Shown: positions 13,801-24,773 of the stretch, in pieces
Position numbering within the stretch: position 1 is the first letter of the stretch
Layout of the letters: every line of letters starts with the position of its first letter
Source: Usnea hakonensis
Lineage: Eukaryota; Ascomycota; Lecanoromycetes; Lecanorales; Parmeliaceae
Assembly (NCBI GenBank): GCA_013423325.1
Contig: BLJB01000133.1
Span: 1 to 51,856, forward strand
Direction: 5' to 3'
DNA: 51,856 bases
Notes under the pieces: generated by a model
The model's database searches: none
The model's input: the letters and a program-made list of their open reading frames with translations, nothing else
Told to the model about the DNA's origin: nothing
Program-made: the position numbers and the translations under genes

Positions 13801-16800
13801 GACCCGGAACCGGGAGATTGCTTCTAAGCTCGGCGAAAAGCGGAGACTAGATCGACTTTTCAAAATGATCAAACAATTGACTGGCATGACCGTCGATCGA
13901 CTCCCAAGCACATTCATGCTGCTACTTCGCCATATCGTTGAAGACGAAGCTACCATAAGACAAATCATGCGCAGCGAAATCATGTTCAGATTTGAGACCA
14001 GAACTGGCCGTGCCACTGACACTCAAAGCTATGTGAAACAAATGTATGACCTCATCCTACGGTCACCGGAAATTTTCGTTGAGGTCACGAACGAGAAGCT
14101 GGAGATACCCAGATACGATTCATCCCAGCAATCACAAATTTTGAGTCTCAAATCAGCACCTATAGACACACAAGAAGGAACCAAGTCTACAGAAGGTCCG
14201 AGCGATGTGAAACCCAGTGAAGACGTAGTCGAAGAAGTGAAAGATCAGAGCGATGAAATAAAGCCAACGAATGGTGAGGATGGGCAAACTGAGGTACAAA
14301 GACCTAGGGCAACCGAAATCAAGGCTCCTGTTGTAGAGCATCCGAGTGGCGTCATCCACTACCTTCTCTCCCAATTATTGGTCTACAAAGAAGCTTGCGA
14401 TCCCCCCGATCCTCAGTTGGCCAAATCACAGGAGCTCTTGGCGGAGACTTCCCTCGAAACCTCGGATATTGCAGACCCGGCAATTACATCTCCAGTACCA
14501 GGCGTTGGCGCATCAAGCCCAGCATCAACTGCGAACCCCAATTCTAATGACATCAGGAAGGCCGAAAAACCGGAATTCAAGCCGGAGCAGCATCCCATCT
14601 ATGTCTACCGCTGTTTTCTCCTCCAATGCCTCGCCGAACTTTTACATTGTTACAACCGCACAAAGATCGAGTTCATCAATTTCTCTCGTAAAGCCGATCC
14701 GAAAGCAATGACTCCCTCGAAGCCTCGATCTGCGATTCTCAATTATCTGCTGAACGATGTAATCCCTGTAGGTACTCTCAGCCACGGGGATACCATTGAA
14801 TACCGCAAAAAGAATCTTACATCCAATTGGGCCATGTCTGCCATTGTCTCCCTGTGCCTCAGAACCAATGAAAATGGATATACCAATAAGGATGACACAG
14901 CAGACGAGGACGACGAACCTGATCTAGTCTTCGTGCGCAAATTCGTCCTAGAGCATGCCCTGAAAGCCTACAAAGATGCTAACGCGTTAGAAGAGCATCC
15001 CGATGTCAAGTATGCTCGCTTGCTCGATTTAGCAGATCTTTTCAATCGTTTGCTGATGGGACGACTTATTCCGGCCAGTGGAACGGTTTCTCCCGGTGTG
15101 GAGGGAGGTTTTCAGAAATCTATAGCCAAGATCATGTTCGAAAAGAACTTCATCGCAGCCCTTACAGGCTCGATCGCAGACATTGATCTCAACTTTCCAC
15201 CCGCCAAGCGCGCCATTAAGTACATACTTCGACCACTCAAACACCTTACATCAACTGCGATCGTGCTCAGTGAGAGCTCAAGCATTTCTAGCCTTCCTGG
15301 TACGGCCGACGAAGATGAGATCTCTTCTGCTACCTCCGTTTCCGATGTGGCAGACGGTCGAGAAGAGACTCCGGATCTATTCCGACATTCCACGCTCGGT
15401 ATGTTTGAGCCAGGCAGAGACCAAGAATCAAGCTCAGAGTCTTCGCAAGGCGACGAAGAAATGTACGACGATGAATACGAGGAAGGTATGGAGTACGAGG
15501 AGGGCATAGAGCGTGACGATGGAGTCATCAGCGATGAGGACGAAGATCTTGGAGAAGCGGGTCCTATCGAAGGCCTTCACGGAGAAGCTGGTATGGACGT
15601 CGAGGTGGTCATCGATGCTGAAGACGATGAACCAAGCGATGATGATGAAGACCAGGATGATTCTGAGGACATGGATGACGACAATGAAATCGAAGTCGTT
15701 GATGAAATTACTGGTGATAGCGAGAATGCTAGCCTTGCCGAAGGTGAAGATGAGGATTGGCAAGATGAGGACGGGGAAGATATTGGACGCTACAACGAGG
15801 ATCTCGACCAGGGCTTCAGTCAAGACGATACGCAGGATGCTGAGAGTACCGTGAGAGACATTGTTCGAGAATTTGGAGGTCCAGAAGCTACTCTTCAGCG
15901 TCTCGAAGGACTTGATGAGATGAACGCAGATTTGGAAGAACCTGTTGGGGGTGGATACATGGACGATGTCGTTGGTATCGAACATGATGAAGACGACGAA
16001 GACGACGAAGACGAGAATGAAGATGATGTCGACGATGAAGATGTAATGTTTCAGCCTGAATACGATGATGAGGAGCCTGGCATGCCTGAACCTCCTTTCG
16101 GTTGGGATCCTGAAGACGACCCAGGTATGCCGTTACCAAGAGGGCATCATCACCATCACCACCACCATCCTCGCCGTATGCCTGATCTTTGGTCTTCATT
16201 CCCTGGCTCGTTGAACGACCCTCGCACACACCTTACACATCTATCATCTTACCGCTCTCACCGTCCAGCAGGCGTACCTCGTTCCAATGCAAATGACGAC
16301 AATGCAAATCCACTTTTGCAACGTAATGTAGCGCCAGAATCCTCACGCGCAATCAGAAGTCAACGCCCAGCCGGCCTTTCAGACGCTGCCACGAGTCTTG
16401 ATGATTATTGGATGCACGGAATGGCGCCAACGGAGCCTGGTCGACGACCCCGTGGTATGATATCTGCTGAGAGTCCTGTTTCGTTCCTGAACAGCCTCAT
16501 TGCATCGGTAGGTCGAAGAGGTGATATTGGCGGCATGGGCTTCAGTGCTGTTGGTGGCCCGGGTGGTGCCGTGCAAATATCTATTGCTGGGGGCGCCGTT
16601 GGAGGCGCTCTTACATTGCCACGTGATATTGAGAACCTCCTCGGTGGCGTTCGAGGGCACGCACACCATGAGCCCTCGCGAATCAGCCGAGATGGAAATC
16701 CGCAACAAGCCATTGTCTCACCTGCGGTCACCTACCAACGATGGCAAGAAGAATCTCGACTTCTCTTCGGCAATGCTCATATCGAAAAGGCTACACGCAT

Positions 16801-19800
16801 AACAGAACACCTCCTTCGCATCCTAGTGCCTCCTGCAATTGAGAAGAAAAAGCGAGAAGATGAAGAGAACAAGCGTCGAGCGGAGCAGCTAAAGCAAGAG
16901 CGCGAGAGAGAGAGATTGAGGGAGGAGAAATTAGCAGCAGAGAAGGCTGAAAAAGAAAGGAAGGAACAGCAGGAAAAAGAAGCACGCGAAGCTGAGGAAG
17001 CAGCTGCCGCCCAAGCAGCCTCGCAAGCCGAAGCAGCCCCTGCTGAGCGTCAAGAACCAGGGGTCACCGGAAGCGAAGAGGCCATGGAAGGCGTAGAGAA
17101 TACACAAGCAGAGGAGCCTGCCGAGACTGCGACAAATGTAGAGGTGCCGACCTCGACGGAGGGACCTACAGAGCGAGTTCGAACAACCATCCGTGGGCGC
17201 GAGCTTGACATTACTGGTTTGGGTATCGATATGGCTTACCTTGAAGCATTACCTGAGGAGATCCGTGAAGAGGTCCTGATGTCCCAGCTTGCCATTCAGC
17301 GATCTGAGGCCGCCGCCGCCGGCGAAGAGCCTACGGACATCAGCCGGGAATTCCTCGAAGCCCTTCCTCCCGAGATTAGAGAGGAACTGCTCCAGCAGGA
17401 AGCACAAGATCGACGACGACGTGAACGAGAAGAAGCTCGCAGAAGACAGCAGGCTGCTAGTGGTGGAGGACCGGCTCGTGCGGAGGAAATGGACCCGGCG
17501 AGCTTCTTCGCGTCTCTGGACCCAGCGCTTCGACAAAATGTACTAATGGAGCAAGACGAGGAGATCCTTGCCCAACTACCTGAAGAAATTGCAGCAGAAG
17601 CCCGAGCTCTAGGTGGCAATCGATCTATGCACCGCTTTGCAGGAATTGCTGGTCGTGGCGGCCGAGCTAATGGTTTAGTGCGCCAAATACTTGACGGACG
17701 ACCTCCGCAGCCCACCGCGAAGAAGCCCCCGCGAAAGCAGATTGTGCAGATGCTCGACAAAGCCGGTGTTGCGACCTTGCTACGCCTGATGTTTGTGCCC
17801 CAACAGGGAAGCTCCCGCCAGTCCCTGAATGGTATTCTCCATGATGTGTCACGGAATCGCCAGAATCGCGCAGAAGTCATAAGCCTTCTACTTTCAATCC
17901 TTCAAGACGGTAGCACTGATGTCAATGCTATAGAGCGAAGTTTTACGCACCTTTCGCTTCGAGCCAAACAGCCAGTCACCCAAAGAACGCCTCAGCCACT
18001 GAAGCGGACCCTTACTGGACCAATGGCATCGATTGCCAGTAACATGGAAGCAACACCTCTTATGGTCATTCAGCAGTGCTTGGCTGCACTCGTTTCCTTG
18101 ACGTCATTCAATCATTATATCCCAGCGTTCTTCCTCGAGGAGCACGAAGTCACCTCGGGCATGAAGACGAAAGCCAATCGGAAAGGAAAGGCTAAAGAAA
18201 CCAAGGCGTCTAAGTTCGCTTTGAATGCCTTGCTTAGTCTATTGGACCGCAAGCTTATCATGGAGAGTTCTGGCTGCATGGAGCAATTGTCTAGCCTACT
18301 GCAGAGTGTTACTCACCCGTTGACAATGTTGCTCCGCAAAGACAAGGAAAAGTCAGAAGAGCCTAAAGCTGTTGAAGCTCCTGCGGCACAGCAAGAACCT
18401 CCCACCAGGCCCGAGGGAGTAACAGCTGATCAGGCCGTGCAAGACCTCGCTCAGACAGCCGAGCCCTCAACAGAAGAGGGTAGGTCTCCGATGATGGATG
18501 TTCAAGCAGATGGCGATACACGTCAAGAGAGTAGCGTAGGTGCAACGGAGGGTCAAGCCAAAGAGGGAGAAACGAAAAAGTCAGTGGATGAGAAAGCAAA
18601 GAAGGCTCGAGACTTGACGCCGCCTGTCGTCCCTGAGGAGAATCTTCGACTCGTAGTCAACATCCTTGCAGCCCGTGAATGCAGTGCGAAGACGTTTAGA
18701 GATACGCTTTCCACCATCAACAATCTTTCGGGCATTCCAGGGGCTAAGGAAGTTTTTGGTAAGGGGTTGATCGAGCAGGCTCAAGATTTAGGCCACTCAA
18801 TTCTACAAGATCTTGACGAGCTGGTACCACAGATCAAACAAGCGGAATCTGGGACTGACATCCAGGGCATGGCTCTTACTAAATTCTCTCCCGCGTCATC
18901 AGATCAAGCCAAGCTACTTCGTGTGCTCACAGCTCTGGACTACTTGTTTGACAACAAGAACTCGAGTAGCAAGACAAGTTCTGCTGTGCTCAGCAAAGGG
19001 GAATCAGCCGAAAATTCCAAACCAAAAGAAGATTTACTTACGATGTTGTATGAAAATCCTACTTTCGGCTCCCTCTGGAACAAACTTAGCGAGTGCCTGA
19101 ACAGCATACGTCAAGGCGACGGTTCTCTCAACGTCGCTACCATTCTCTTACCATTGATTGAGGCACTCATGGTTGTCTGCAAAAACACGACACTTAAGGA
19201 CATCCCTTTAATCAAAGCCGCCAAAGAGTTTGCTATCACAAGCCCTCCACCAGAGTCTTTCATGGAGAGCCTCTTTTTTAAATTCACCGAAGACCACCGT
19301 AAGATTCTGAACGACCTTGTTCGACACAATCCCAAGCTCATGAGTGGAACGTTCTCCCTACTGGTCAAAAACCCCAAGGTCTTGGAATTTGACAACAAGC
19401 GCAACTACTTCACTCGACGCTTACACTCTCGTGGTACTGAAGCGAGACATCCGCAGCCACCTCTACAGCTATCCGTTCGTCGTGATCAAGTCTTCCTTGA
19501 CTCGTTCAAAAATCTATCCTATAAGAGCGGTGATGAGATAAAATACGGCAAGCTCAGCATCCGCTTTCATGGTGAAGAGGGGGTCGACGCAGGTGGAGTG
19601 ACTCGAGAATGGTTCCAAGTCCTTTCGCGACAAATGTTCAACCCAGACTATGCTCTTTTTATTCCAGTTGCTTCTGACCGTACCACCTTCCACCCTAATA
19701 AGCTCAGCAAGATCAATGAAGAGCACCTCATGTTCTTCAAGTTTATTGGTCGCATCATCGGTAAAGCTTTATACGAAGGTCGAGCATTGGACTGCCATTT

Positions 19801-20639
19801 CAGTAGAGCCGTCTACAAGCGAATTCTTGGCAAAACGGTGTCCATCAAGGATATGGAAACTTTGGACCTGGATTACTACAAGTCTTTACTGTGGATGCTG
19901 GAGAATGATATCACAGAGATCATTACGGAGACGTTCTCGGTTGAGACTGATGACTTTGGCGTTATTGAAGTGGTGGATCTCACGGAAAATGGTCGCAACA
20001 TCCCAGTCACCGAGGAGAATAAACAAGAATACGTTCAGCTTGTGGTGGAGTATCGACTTACGGGGTCTGTACAGGCCCAATTAGAGATGTTCTTGCAAGG
20101 TAGGATCATCTGACTGGCGACTCTGAATCTTGTGCTAATAGCGATTAGGATTTCATGACATTGTCCCTCCGGAATTGATCGCCATCTTCAATGAGCAAGA
20201 GCTTGAGCTGCTCATCTCTGGTTTGCCTGATATCGACGTTGACGATTGGAAGAATCATACCGAGTTACACAACTACCAAGCCTCATCACCACAGATTCAG
20301 TGGTTTTGGCGCGCAGTCCGCTCCTTTGACAAAGAGGAACGAGCCAAACTTCTACAATTTGTTACGGGGACAAGCAAAGTACCCCTCAACGGCTTCGGCC
20401 AGCTGGAGGGTATGAACGGCTTTAGCAGATTCAACATCCATCGGGACTACGGCAATAAGGACAGATTGCCAAGCTCGCATACTTGCTTCAATCGTAAGTA
20501 TATCAGCCCACGAAATTGATTGCAGAGACTGATGCTCTCTTCAGAACTAGATCTTCCAGAATACGAGAGCTACGAAGCTCTTCGACAACAGGTCTACACA
20601 GCGATGACGGCTGGAAGCGAATATTTCGGCTTTGCATAA
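7880..20639 (+). CDS. TOM1: giant HECT-type E3 ubiquitin ligase (TOM1/HUWE1 family)
   Basis: Five exons: 7880-7927, 7997-11894, 11946-20099, 20149-20493 and 20545-20639. Introns are 49-69 nt and the protein is 4179 aa. The start MGRIKKEAGPKHDETL is typical of fungal Tom1. The N-terminal third corresponds to the armadillo-like DUF908/DUF913 region. A UBA-like segment (LTELGYDPDIVQEAL) lies near residue 1490. A long acidic tract covers about 2480-2690, followed by eight histidines (2716-2723). An Arg/Glu-rich helical stretch comes next. Three HUWE1-type ubiquitin-binding motifs (LEALPEEIREEVL, LEALPPEIREELL, FASLDPALRQNVL) lie at about 3080-3190. The C-terminal HECT domain starts near 3840, with catalytic Cys4146 in SHTCFNQLDLPEY, 33 residues from the end, as in HUWE1. 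Tom1 proteins ubiquitinate nuclear and unassembled proteins such as excess histones and ribosomal proteins. Identity is firm. Confidence 0.97.
16145..16168 (+). repeat. natural octahistidine codon run inside TOM1
   Basis: Eight consecutive CAT/CAC codons encode His2716-His2723, just after the acidic domain. The mix of CAT and CAC codons argues against a simple trinucleotide expansion. It would behave like a His-tag in metal-affinity purification. Confidence 0.95.
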
Positions 20640-21282
20640 ACCACGTCTTCCAAAATTCATGACGATAATGTGCTAATTACACCAACATTCAGTCGGGCAT
20701 TTGCAGAAGGCGCTGGGTCTTGTTGTCTGCACTTGAGCGAAGGGATATAAAGCGAATGGTCTGTCGCAAACGGCACAAAGCAATTTAGAAATCGGTTACG
20801 CAGCATACACTCTTTCTTTAAGGTCGGGGATAGGTAGGGGAGGCTCGATGGCAGACGTGCAGGTCGTCCATCTGGTCTTTTCTACTTGTGGCTGAGATTG
20901 ATACCACGGCATTGCTTTGTACATAGCTGAAGATAGGTGGAAGCAATCCATGCCCCTAACTTATTCTCCTCCTCATGAAAGTGCATATATATCCCTACAC
21001 TACTAGAGAGGGAATTCTGCCGCATCAATCAATCAACACCCGCCCAAGGAAGGATAGACTGCCGCCCGCCCGCCCACTGACATCGGTATAATGTTAAATC
21101 CTCATGAACAATCCACGATCAAGGCAATGACGTTTTTGTTTCGAAAAATGCCTCCTTTCCCTCCCTCCCCGTCTCCATCCATATCTTCTTCACTCCCCCC
21201 CTCCCTCCCTCCTCTCCTTTTCCTTCCCCATTCCCATCCCCATCCCCATCCATCTCTTCTTCCCTCTCTTCTTCCCTCCCAC

Positions 21283-21283
<1 letters not shown>

Positions 21284-21329
<46 letters not shown>

Positions 21330-21341
21330 TCCCCCCCCTCC

Positions 21342-21373
<32 letters not shown>
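21284..21373 (+). repeat. poly-C tract (43 C, interruption, 31 C)
   Basis: Bases 21284-21326 are 43 consecutive C. A short TCCTC-interrupted segment follows, then 31 consecutive C at 21343-21373. Such homopolymers are very rarely stable and are prone to sequencing-length error, so the exact counts should be treated as approximate. Confidence 0.95.
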
Positions 21374-21556
21374 ACCCCACTTTATCCATCCATCCACAAG
21401 CTAAGCTAAGCTAATCCTTGAACCTTACTCAACTCCGGAATCGACACCGTCCCATTCACTGCGTATATTTTATATACTTGATGTTGTATGTATGGATTGA
21501 TTTGTATTGTATTGAGTAGGTGGGTGTATTGGGTGGACTTGGTTTGGGGGGGGTGT

Positions 21557-21584
21557 GGATGGATGGATGGATGGATGGATGGAT
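21557..21584 (+). repeat. (GGAT)7 tetranucleotide microsatellite
   Basis: Seven perfect GGAT units. The complementary motif ATCC is repeated three times at about 21384-21396 on the other side of the interval, so the two can pair as an inverted repeat. Confidence 0.95.
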
Positions 21585-22579
21585 GGAGGGATGGATTTGC
21601 TTTTGCGGACGACGTCCTACTTACTACATGTATGTGGAATGCATACATGCTTTGCTTGGAATACGTTCGTTTGAAAAAGTTTCTTCTAGTTTCTTCTTTT
21701 TCCTGTCTTTGTCTTTATTTGGGGAGGGGGGAGGGGGCGTTGGGGAGAGGATTAGTTGAGGAGATTTGGTGAGGAAGATTGGGATTCGGGTAGGGGTAGG
21801 GGGGAAGAAGGAAGGAAAGGAGGCTGGATTCACGTGAAATGTAGAGGTTTGATCACTGGCGCTGGTAGGTAGGGAGGGAGGGATGGGTTTGCTTTGTGGG
21901 AGGGTTGGGGGTTAGTTGGGGGTTGGAGGGGATGGGCGGCTTTTTGATGATGGGGTTGTCTGGTGAGGGTTTGGGGAATTGGGTGATTAGATTGAGGTTG
22001 GCTGTGCAAGGATAGAGGGTGGATGGATGAATAATGGAAGAGTCGACTTGATTTCCTATGAGCGCGATGTATTATTAAGATTGCAGAGATGGGGTTTGGT
22101 CCTTGAGATTACTGTGATGGCACTATATGAATGGTGTATGTAGAGGAGTAAGCGGGCTTGTCTATGGGAGTTGACTGGGACGCAGTATGTGGTTCTCATA
22201 AAGATTGACGAGCGAATTGGTGTATGAGAAACATGGTCTTTGATGGTTGATGGGGTCGTATTCGTGCTTGCTGTGCTTGCTGTGCCTGCTGTGCTCGCTA
22301 TATTAGCTGTGTTTGTTGTACTTACTGAAAAGACGAGAAAGACAGCCGCCGCAGCAGCCCAGTCCTTGCCTCGACCAATGGCCCCTTGTACTACGCAGCC
22401 ACTAGATCCCTTTTCATTAGGCCTCCATAGTTTAGCGTCAATACAAGGAGACTAGACTCAGGTCAGGATGAGGCAGATCTCAACCACGTATACCGTGCGA
22501 GAAAAGTGATATTGTAATCTCCCAGATCTCGAGCTTTCGCATGATCGAGCATGAATTAGAAGCTCGAAGACCGTGCGTG

Positions 22580-24041
22580 CTATGGGAAGGTGTTCGAGCG
22601 CATCAGCGTCTCTTGCTTATCCTCTATTTCCACTTCACGCCTTGGCCGGACCGCTTTCTTCTTCTGCCACCGAAAGTATTCTAGACGCAGTCATTAGCGA
22701 CACAGCAGAGCGCTGGCGAACAGCAAAGGGAGGAAGGACCGTTCTCACCTTCAAGACTTCTCGCACACTCGAGGAGGGTCGAACCCAACATGACAAGCGC
22801 AAGGATCTGAGCGAAACCCCACTGATCTTCAAGAGAATTGTCCAAGAGCGGCTGGTTCGAGACTCGCAGAGCCACTAGGGTATACACATGGAGTACGAAC
22901 TGCAGCGCCCCAAAAAAGATGATGTACATCTGCCAGTACTGCCGTCTACTGGTGACTCGGCAGTATATCATGGCGGCTTGTGCTATGCCAAGAACGTAAA
23001 AGGATGTCATTCCCAGGTATATTTGGTCAACGAGGGGATGTTTTGCTTTGGATGATGAAATTCCTGAGGTGCTGTAACACCGACCCGGTAATTGATCATT
23101 CCAATCGTTCAAACGGATACCGAACATGATGGTGAAGCCAGTGTAGAGTAGTCCGAAGACGCCTATGGATATGTATCTAACGCGACCAATCTCGACGCGA
23201 TAGTCGTAAGAGCAACATATAGCTGCAAAATTGGATACCCTAGATTATTTTTAGCGTTTGAAGCGCGCCCCAGTAGATGAGTAGCCCGGCCTCTTACGAT
23301 GTAAAGTTGATAGTATCATATATGATGTGCAGATGATAGAGACTTAGAGACCCCTGCTGGGCCATTGCGGTAATGATCAAAGCAATTCCTTCGACAAAAT
23401 GTAAACAGTAGTATGCAATACTAGGACCAAGACATACCTGTTACGGTCTGGGCATCGCTAGCCACTAGCAGAACCCTACCGATCAGCTCCTGTTCCTTTA
23501 CATCTCCTTTTCCGTCTTCCTCGTGAATGTTGGACACGAGACGCATTATATCGGTCTCGGCAGTATCTTCTTTGCGAAAAGATCTGACGATCTCATCTAC
23601 CGGGAACCTCTCGTCATTCATGAGCTCCTTGACTGCTGTCAACGCTTTTCTGGCTTTGAGTGCCGTCGTTGGGTGGGAATCACCCGTCAAGGCCTCATGT
23701 CGAAGTTTCGTCCAGAACTCAGAAGTCTGAACCCCAAAAATAAAGCGGAAGAAATTTTCAAGGGTTAATGGTTCTTCGTCCGTGACGGTCGCTGACTGCA
23801 AGCTACCTTTAGCCAGAAGTTCTTTCCAGAACCGCTTTCTATCCGATATGATCAATGGAAATGTCTTTGAGAGCAGAAGCCTCGCAGCCGCCGAAAGCAA
23901 CAGAGATATCAAGGCTTGTAGTCCAAATGCAAGTATGACCTAAATTTCACCTCAGTGGACCAATTGGCGTTCTATCATTGCAAGACTCACTCCGATGCCG
24001 GCAATATCTGGATTTGCATCACTGATGGCTTTGCAAGACAT
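22580..24041 (-). CDS. fungal multi-pass membrane protein of unknown function
   Basis: Five exons on the minus strand: 24041-23991, 23939-23438, 23388-23298, 23239-22749 and 22680-22580. Introns are 49-68 nt and all GT-AG. The product is 411 aa. The start gives MSCKAISDANPDIAGIGV, leading into a first membrane helix. This opening, the later DAQTVTGIALIIT and SLYHLHII segments, and a TM region after RVRYISIGVFG recall a large family of uncharacterised fungal integral membrane proteins that carry a (D/A)xQxVTGIAxLI motif before a short loop. A soluble charged loop of about 120 residues separates helix 1 from the rest. The C-terminal exon is basic and was chosen because it has a GCTAATGAC branch point and a TAG acceptor; an unspliced end at 22681 is the alternative. 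Function is unknown. It is convergent with TOM1 and lies beside the NRPS-like gene. Confidence 0.68.
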
Positions 24042-24773
24042 TTTTGACAGAATGATCCCGAGATTTGGGACCGAGACGCCTGTCCTAGTAAGAGCCTGAC
24101 AAGACAAGCCGCCCTCTTTGATCAAATCGTCACGTAGAAGAGACTCGGTATAGAAATATCCTCGAGACTAAGCGACCGCGAGGCTGGGTGCCAAGAAAAG
24201 CGACAACCGCAAAGCTACAGATTTTCAGAAATCCGATCCGCTTCACGTCAACGAGGACTGTCTTACTTGTTCCCGTCTTCTTTTTGGTCACGAATGAGAC
24301 GTCCACTGCGGGTTGATGGCACAAGATGAAACGTGTGTTGGCGCTTGACATTTTTCTCGAGGACTTGCGGAGTAAGCACTAATGCAATGCATGCCGGTGG
24401 GCCTCTTCCAGCTATTTATATCATCCTATTTTAATTTCTCCCTCTCCACCAATCACGACGAGGTATAAAGTATATATAGGATGAATTGCTTGATTGATTT
24501 GATTGATTGATTGATTAAGTCATACTGGGCAGGCCAAAGGCCCAGCCAGAGGGATCTCGTACCGGGACCCCCAGTCCCGACCTGGATCCATACCCTTTCC
24601 GAACTAGCCCGAAGAGAGAGTGGATTATAAGCCCTTCAAGAGTATGTAGGAGAGTCAATTGTACGGACTGCGAGAGTCTTAAAATTCCGGTAGATTCTAA
24701 TACTAAGCAAAACTAGAGAACAACTTCGCTGTACACAGAGCTAAATCAATTATGACGATCCCCACCCGAAAAT
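24042..24773. other. intergenic, with GATT repeat and a small hairpin
   Basis: There is no convincing gene. A minus-strand frame at 24130-24351 has a start codon but no motif or splice partner. A GATT/TTGA microsatellite covers about 24490-24516. Bases 24563-24579 form a 6-bp perfect stem with a 5-nt loop (CGGGAC CCCCA GTCCCG). The right end must hold the 3' UTR of the NRPS-like gene. Confidence 0.5.

Larger units (their letters stand above)
20640..22579. other. long gene-free convergent interval
   Basis: About 1.9 kb separates two convergent genes. I see no gene. The plus strand is pyrimidine-rich from about 21140 to 21390, including two long poly-C runs, then turns G-rich from about 21540 to 22000 with a GGAT microsatellite. 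Frames in this zone encode proline or glycine runs and are artefacts. From about 22240 to 22455 imperfect CTTGCTGTG-like triplet repeats give a valine/alanine-rich frame that I do not accept as a gene. Confidence 0.7.

Noticed and set aside
21091..21414. Proline- or glycine-rich ORFs on both strands
   Set aside because: They are translations of poly-C/poly-G and microsatellite DNA, with no other content.
22845..22880. tRNA-like GGTTCGAGACTC box
   Set aside because: It lies in the coding exon of the membrane protein gene and has no matching A box or cloverleaf.
24130..24351. Minus-strand ORF as first exon of the membrane protein gene
   Set aside because: A start at 24041 gives the family-like N-terminus directly with good splice sites; the upstream ORF has no motif and no clear link.
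24490..24600. LTR or transposon remnant near the GATT repeat and hairpin
   Set aside because: Only a short stem and microsatellite are visible; no paired repeats, target duplication or element coding sequence.
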